In this document: positions 56,179 to 64,000 of the stretch, one piece after another
Layout of the letters: each line of letters opens with the position of its first letter
Numbering within the stretch: position 1 is the stretch's first letter
Source: Yersinia hibernica
Lineage (GTDB): Bacteria; Pseudomonadota; Gammaproteobacteria; Enterobacterales; Enterobacteriaceae
Assembly (NCBI RefSeq): GCF_004124235.1
Contig: NZ_CP032487.1
Coordinates: 744,001 to 808,000, forward strand
Length of the DNA: 64,000 bases
Direction: 5' to 3'
Notes under the pieces: generated by a model
The model's input: the letters and a program-made list of their open reading frames with translations, nothing else
Told to the model about the DNA's origin: nothing
Database searches by the model: none
Translations under genes and position numbers: made by a program

Positions 56179-56201
56179 CCCCCTGCCGGTGCGGCAGGGG
56201 G
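56179..56201 (-). repeat. GC-rich hairpin between tnaA and mtr
   Basis: A perfect 10-base stem (CCCCCTGCCG and CGGCAGGGGG) with a GTG loop in the tnaA-mtr spacer, without a following T run on the minus strand. It probably protects or trims the tnaA mRNA and lowers expression of mtr. Confidence 0.6.
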
Positions 56202-56226
56202 CGTGGTCGGGAATGGGGCTTGGTGT

Positions 56227-57627
56227 TTACTCGATGGGTTTCAATCGGGCTACAAAGTGGCGCAGAACAGGGGGTTCGTAGGTGAAGGTTAAGCCTTTGA
56301 TTTCCTCAGCTCGTGATTTGAGTGCAATCAGGGCATCGGCAATATAATCCATGTGGTCATTGGTGTAGACCCGGCGCGGGATGGTCAGGCGCAGCAGTTC
56401 CAATGGCGATGGTTTTTGTTGGCCGGTTTGCGGGTCACGGCCTAGCAGCAATGAACCAATCTCCACACTGCGGATACCCGCTTCCAGATACAGGGAGTTA
56501 TTCAGCGCCTGTGCTGGGAATTGCTCGGCTGGAATATGCGGCAGCAGAATTTTGGCATCAACAAACACCGCATGACCGCCCGTCGGGTATTGAATTGGAA
56601 TGCCACCCGCGCGCAGGCGCTCCCCGAGATACTCTACCTGACCAATGCGGTAAGTCAGGAAGTCCTCGTTCATGCCCTCTTCCAATCCAATCGCCAGCGC
56701 TTCCATGTCGCGGCCAGCCAGACCACCGTAAGTAACAAAACCCTCCATTGGGACACAACGGATGCGAACGTCGCTGAACAAGTCCTCATCAGTGCGGAAG
56801 CAGCACAAACCGCCAATGTTCACCATCGGGTCTTTTTTGGCTGACATGGTGAGCATATCGCCATACTGATACATTTCCAGAATGATCTCTTTGATGGACT
56901 TATCGCCATAGCCCGGTTCGCGTTGCTTAATAAACCAAGCATTTTCACAGAAGCGGGCAGAGTCAATAACGATCGGGATATTATGCTGTTGAGCGATGCG
57001 ATAGACTTCGCGCATATTGCTCATTGAAATCGGCTGCCCACCAGAGCTGTTGCAGGTGACCGTGGTAATAATCGACACCACGTTATCAGCACCATACTCG
57101 GCAATAGTGGCTGTCAGTTGGTCTAAATCAAAATCGCCTTTCCAGTCATAATAAGCCACAGTATCAAAGGCTTTTGGAGTAACGACGTTGATGGCTTTCG
57201 CCCCATTCATTTCGACATGGGCGGCGGTGGTATCAAAGTGGAAGTTGGAGATAAAGACCGGATTCTTAGCCCCACCTGCTTTTTGTTTTTTCGCAATCAG
57301 GCAGGGGAAGAGGATCTGTTCAGCCCCACGGCCCTGATGTGTTGGGATAGTAAATGGGTAACCAATCAGTTTCTTAACCTGGTCACATAAGTGGTAATAG
57401 TTACGGGAGCCAGCATAAGCTTCATCGCCCATCATTAATCCTGCCCACTGGCGATCACTCATTGCTCCGGTGCCGGAGTCGGTCAGTAAATCAATATAGA
57501 CATCTTCACTTGGCAGTAAGAATGGGTTGTAACCCGCTTCAATCAGTGCTTTCTCACGATCCTCCCGGTTGGTCATCCGAATATTTTCTACCATTTTAAT
57601 ACGGAAAGGTTCAGGGATGCGTTTCAT
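56227..57627 (-). CDS. tnaA: Tryptophanase
   Basis: 466 residues. PLP enzyme of the beta-eliminating lyase family that turns tryptophan into indole, pyruvate and ammonia. The PLP lysine is in MSAKKDPM (K265). Two positions separate tryptophanase from tyrosine phenol-lyase: Asp in [10 protein letters not shown] (D132; threonine in TPL) and Ile in [11 protein letters not shown] (I390; arginine in TPL). Both are of the tryptophanase kind, and the sequence reads very close to the Proteus enzyme. The operon has a tnaC leader and a CRP-like site upstream. Start ATG after GGAGTCAT. Confidence 0.94.
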   Translation of the reverse strand: MKRIPEPFRIKMVENIRMTNREDREKALIEAGYNPFLLPSEDVYIDLLTDSGTGAMSDRQWAGLMMGDEAYAGSRNYYHLCDQVKKLIGYPFTIPTHQGRGAEQILFPCLIAKKQKAGGAKNPVFISNFHFDTTAAHVEMNGAKAINVVTPKAFDTVAYYDWKGDFDLDQLTATIAEYGADNVVSIITTVTCNSSGGQPISMSNMREVYRIAQQHNIPIVIDSARFCENAWFIKQREPGYGDKSIKEIILEMYQYGDMLTMSAKKDPMVNIGGLCCFRTDEDLFSDVRIRCVPMEGFVTYGGLAGRDMEALAIGLEEGMNEDFLTYRIGQVEYLGERLRAGGIPIQYPTGGHAVFVDAKILLPHIPAEQFPAQALNNSLYLEAGIRSVEIGSLLLGRDPQTGQQKPSPLELLRLTIPRRVYTNDHMDYIADALIALKSRAEEIKGLTFTYEPPVLRHFVARLKPIE

Positions 57628-57642
57628 GGCTTATGACTCCAA

Positions 57643-57785
57643 ATACCCGTCATATTTAAAGCCGCAGAGATATTAGTCGCGAGTGCCCACCCGAATGACT
57701 TAATTGTTTTAACCTACTAAAATAAGCTTATCGGGATCGGTTTACTGGTCGCCTATCTGCAATTCTAATGACTTTGGGTATATAT
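57643..57785. repeat. Degenerate ERIC-type palindromic repeat
   Basis: Ends TACCCGTCATA and the inverted TATACCCAAAGTCAT, with inner blocks CTGCAATTC, ATCGGGATCGG, AAGCTTATC and CACCCGAATGACTTAA that match the ERIC (enterobacterial repetitive intergenic consensus) layout, frequent in Yersinia. It lies in the transcribed spacer between tnaC and tnaA. It has drifted and carries extra bases in the right-centre part. Confidence 0.75.
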
Positions 57786-57902
57786 TAATATTAAAAATGC
57801 AGTCAGTTTTTGGCGAGCGGAAATAACAATCCGTATGGCCGATGACGGCAATAAAATAAAGAAATGAGTTTTTTCAGCCTAAGCTGAATAAGCAATGGGG
57901 AG

Positions 57903-58001
57903 TTAACGTGGGAAATCGTTGGCGAGGCGATAATCAATATTAAACCAAGCTCGGCTGTCGCCGGAGATGCGTGCTTGGTAACGCAATGCAATGCGTGTCA
58001 T
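57903..58001 (-). CDS. tnaC: Tryptophanase leader peptide TnaC
   Basis: A 32-residue peptide, too short for most gene finders. It contains RAWFNIDYRLANDFPR. Trp19, Asp23 and Pro31 have exactly the spacing of W12, D16 and P24 of E. coli TnaC, whose nascent chain binds free tryptophan in the ribosome exit tunnel and stalls termination, blocking Rho. One Arg follows the proline before TAA; E. coli ends with the proline. The ATG is preceded by AGAGGG. Spacer to tnaA is 275 bases, including the ERIC element. Confidence 0.9.
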   Translation of the reverse strand: MTRIALRYQARISGDSRAWFNIDYRLANDFPR

Positions 58002-58032
58002 AAGGCGCCCTCTAGGTGTGGATGGTGAGCGC

Positions 58033-58075
58033 AGCATACCGGTGTTTAAAAAATAAAAAAGTGGCCGTTAGCACA
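58033..58075 (-). promoter_or_regulatory. Candidate tna promoter with CRP-like site
   Basis: On the minus strand TGTGC-TAACGG-CCACT (58060-58075) is a CRP-like half-site pair whose centre lies 41.5 bases before the start implied by the -10 TATGCT (58033-58038), the class II geometry. Catabolite control of tna is established in E. coli (with a site farther upstream). The match is imperfect, so this is tentative. Confidence 0.45.
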
Positions 58076-58239
58076 GAATACAAGCAATATAAACTACATT
58101 AACAACACTAATATTTATGCAATATAATAGGTTACGGCACTGTTATATAACAGATTGATTATTACAATATTTGGATTGGGATAACAGTAATTAACGAGGG
58201 AAAGGTAAGTTTTCAATAAGTATTTTGATAGATTTTAAT

Positions 58240-58270
58240 TGTTGGGTCAGGTGGGTACCTGACACCAACA
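58240..58270 (-). terminator. Hairpin downstream of leuD
   Basis: TGTTGG-GTCAGGT pairs with ACCTGAC-A-CCAACA (one bulge), 29 bases after the leuD stop. It lacks a good T tract, so the terminator call is moderate. The AT-rich stretch 58076-58240 shows no gene and carries the tna upstream region. Confidence 0.55.
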
Positions 58271-58298
58271 ATATACTCACAAAATGAACTGAAAATAA

Positions 58299-58901
58299 TT
58301 AACGCAGAAATTCTGGCTGTTGTTTTTCGTATATTGAAATATTACTTTCGTGCTGTAATGTTAGGCCAATACTGTCTAAGCCGTTAATCATGCAGTGGCG
58401 ACGGAAGCTATCGATTTCGAATGAATAACTCTTTCCGCCAGCATTGACGGTTTGCTCGGTCAAATCGACAGTAAACTCGGTGCCTTCATGCTCTTTAACC
58501 AATTGGAATAAAGTATCAATATCCCCTTCATTTAATGTGACCGGCAATAATTGGTTATTAAATGAGTTGCCATAAAAAATATCAGCAAAACTGGGGGCGA
58601 TAACCACTTTGAAGCCAAAGTCTGTCAGTGCCCAAGGCGCATGCTCACGGGATGAGCCGCAACCGAAATTCTCGCGCGCTAACAAAATGGTCGCGCCCTG
58701 ATAGCGTGGCAGATTCAGCACAAACTCCGGGTTCGGCACTTTGCCGGCATCATCAAGAAAGCGCCAGTCATTGAACAGGTGCTGACCAAAACCGGTGCGC
58801 GTCACTTTTTGTAAAAATTGTTTGGGAATAATGGCGTCAGTATCGACGTTCGCCGCGTCCAATGGCGCGACCAAACCAATATGTTGAGTAAATTTAGCCA
58901 T
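58299..58901 (-). CDS. leuD: 3-isopropylmalate dehydratase small subunit
   Basis: 200 residues. [29 protein letters not shown] and [18 protein letters not shown] are the swivelling-domain motifs. With LeuC it isomerises 2- to 3-isopropylmalate. Last gene of leuABCD, 14 bases after leuC. Confidence 0.97.
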   Translation of the reverse strand: MAKFTQHIGLVAPLDAANVDTDAIIPKQFLQKVTRTGFGQHLFNDWRFLDDAGKVPNPEFVLNLPRYQGATILLARENFGCGSSREHAPWALTDFGFKVVIAPSFADIFYGNSFNNQLLPVTLNEGDIDTLFQLVKEHEGTEFTVDLTEQTVNAGGKSYSFEIDSFRRHCMINGLDSIGLTLQHESNISIYEKQQPEFLR

Positions 58902-58915
58902 GTCAGTGTCTCCGG

Positions 58916-62986
<4,071 letters not shown>

Positions 62987-63026
62987 GGGGTATTCCTTGT
63001 CGTGTTTACATTTACGCTGGGCGGGT

Positions 63027-63056
63027 AAAAAAAAACCCGCGCATTTGCGCGGGTTT
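63027..63056 (-). terminator. leu operon attenuator terminator
   Basis: On the minus strand AAACCCGCGC, loop AAAT, GCGCGGGTTT followed by a T tract, between leuL and leuA. The stem would form when leucine is plentiful. Confidence 0.9.
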
Positions 63057-63075
63057 GTTAATCTTGATGGCTGAA

Positions 63076-63159
63076 TCAGTTCTGATTTCCGTCCACCAAC
63101 ATACCGCGCAAGAGAGATGCGTTGAGTAGTAGGCCTAGTAGACGGGTTGAATAGAACAT
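63076..63159 (-). CDS. leuL: leu operon leader peptide LeuL
   Basis: A 27-residue peptide beginning [17 protein letters not shown]. Five leucines fall in six codons (CTA CTA GGC CTA CTA CTC), and CTA is a rare leucine codon in enterobacteria, so low charged tRNA-Leu stalls the ribosome here. It ends about 20 bases before the attenuator stem. It is too short for standard gene calls. Confidence 0.93.
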   Translation of the reverse strand: MFYSTRLLGLLLNASLLRGMLVDGNQN

Positions 63160-63202
63160 GATTTTTCAGTTACTCATCAGTGAAATTATTATGCTGCATA
63201 TA

Positions 63203-63231
63203 CTGATACGTGAATTTCGTAGCTATGTCAA
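63203..63231 (-). promoter_or_regulatory. leuLABCD promoter
   Basis: On the minus strand TTGACA (63226-63231), 17 bases, TATCAG (63203-63208). The leader RNA would begin about 35-40 bases before the leuL ATG. Confidence 0.78.
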
Positions 63232-64000
63232 TATTTGTTTAAAATGGTGTGTTCAACTGGTTATGACAATGCCGAATTCCTTCCAGTGACATAAAAAACT
63301 TAAAAATTAAATTTAAAGGTTTTTTAATCTGATTTTTAAGGTCGCTGATTTTGCTTTGTTTGGCATAACATTCAGAATGTGGGGGATTGTGCTTTTTCGC
63401 GATTTTATGAGTTGCGGTTATTGACGGGCTATCGCTCACTTTGCTAAAACCTGCTTTTGGGGGGATCACGTGCAGAGATTCAATAAACATTATCAGTTAA
63501 CTCTTCAGCAAGTTAGCGCCCGGAAATTCTATCGTTTATTTATATAAGTAATAAATTTATATATTGATTATTTTATCTTATCCTCCTGGTTTTGTTATTA
63601 AATTTTATGTTTCATGACTATTTATATTAGTAATAATTATATCGGTGAGGTGTTTTGTATTGTTTTTATTATTTTTGAATGTAATTAAGGATTAATAAGT
63701 TATAAGTGAAGAATTTATTATTCATTAATGCCATAGTTGTTAACCTTCTCTTTTTGTGATGTGATTATGCCAAAGATTCTATTATTAATTCTAATGAGGC
63801 GTTACTTTGCTATTGACAATGTAGATTAGTTTTATTCACCATGTGGAATATTTTGCATATTCTTCTTGTTTATATGTTTGTCTATGAGTATTTACTGATC
63901 ACCAAATGCATTAGGTGTGGTTTATATTTTTACACCTATACAAGGATGAGACTCGATTTTACCTCGCTGAGGTATTAAAGAGAATATTGGTATCATTAAT
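63232..64000. other. AT-rich region toward leuO
   Basis: About 770 bases without a convincing gene. An 83-codon frame on the minus strand (63239-63490) starts right at the leu promoter and has no family features. In E. coli this spot lies between leuL and leuO and is an H-NS-silenced AT-rich segment. The right edge (TTGACA at 63813 and AT-rich DNA beyond) may carry the leuO promoter; leuO itself would be outside the window. Confidence 0.5.

Noticed and set aside
56227..57627. Reading this gene as tyrosine phenol-lyase
   Set aside because: Residues D132 and I390 are those of tryptophanase, and a TnaC leader precedes it.
57803..57991. A 62-codon minus-strand frame with a TTG start upstream of tnaA
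   Set aside because: It lies in a different frame from the TnaC peptide, has no Shine-Dalgarno of its own and runs into the ERIC element.
58060..58075. Calling the TGTGC-N6-CCACT sequence a proven CRP site
   Set aside because: Two of ten core bases differ from consensus. I list it as a candidate only.
63239..63490. An 83-codon minus-strand frame at the right end
   Set aside because: It has no recognisable domain, its 3' end abuts the leu promoter, and AT-rich DNA of this length gives such frames by chance.

Overview
The window is chromosomal DNA from a gamma-proteobacterium of the order Enterobacterales, most likely a Yersinia of the Y. enterocolitica group. The proteins from yaaA to leuA follow Escherichia coli family members almost residue for residue, and the order largely tracks the 0-2 minute region of the E. 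coli map. Departures from that map fit Yersinia: a secreted beta/gamma-crystallin protein after mog, no yaaJ before talB, no araBAD between polB and yabI, and an ERIC-type repeat. A complete tna operon implies an indole-positive strain, which argues against Y. pestis and Y. pseudotuberculosis. Species assignment is inference.

Layout. Positions 1-7.1 kb hold yaaA (partial), talB, mog, an MHS-type transporter, a large exported crystallin-domain protein and satP. From 7.3 to 13.5 kb come dnaK-dnaJ behind a heat-shock promoter, nhaA-nhaR and rpsT. From 13.8 to 19.6 kb lies the ribF-ileS-lspA-fkpB-ispH operon, then dapB and carAB (to 25.6 kb) with two ArgR boxes. From 25.8 to 28.5 kb are a RhtB/LysE exporter, yjjPB and folA. 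From 28.6 to 43.8 kb the minus strand carries lptD-surA-pdxA-rsmA-apaG-apaH, rluA, rapA and polB, with djlA opposed and an orphan AT-rich gene (36.5-37.4 kb) next to it. From 44.0 to 49.9 kb are yabI, thiBPQ behind a TPP riboswitch, and sgrR.

The right-hand part has the most unusual arrangement. Between sgrR and the SgrS-setA pair sits a glycyl-radical enzyme and its activase (pflE-pflF). I recognise the 3' half of the SgrS small RNA immediately upstream of setA, so the regulator and its RNA target are separated by about 3.5 kb. Next, on the minus strand, is a tryptophanase operon: a short tnaC leader peptide with the W-x3-D-x7-P arrest spacing, a degenerate ERIC element in the leader-tnaA spacer, tnaA, and an Mtr-type (not TnaB-type) permease. 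The window ends with leuABCD behind a leader peptide and attenuator, then an AT-rich region that presumably leads into leuO.

Functionally the window is mostly core metabolism and cell-envelope biogenesis. The accessory content is small: the crystallin protein, the orphan gene, pflEF and tna. I see no CRISPR array, rRNA, tRNA, transposase or prophage gene. All identifications come from reading the sequence and from memory of E. coli homologues; no database search was run.
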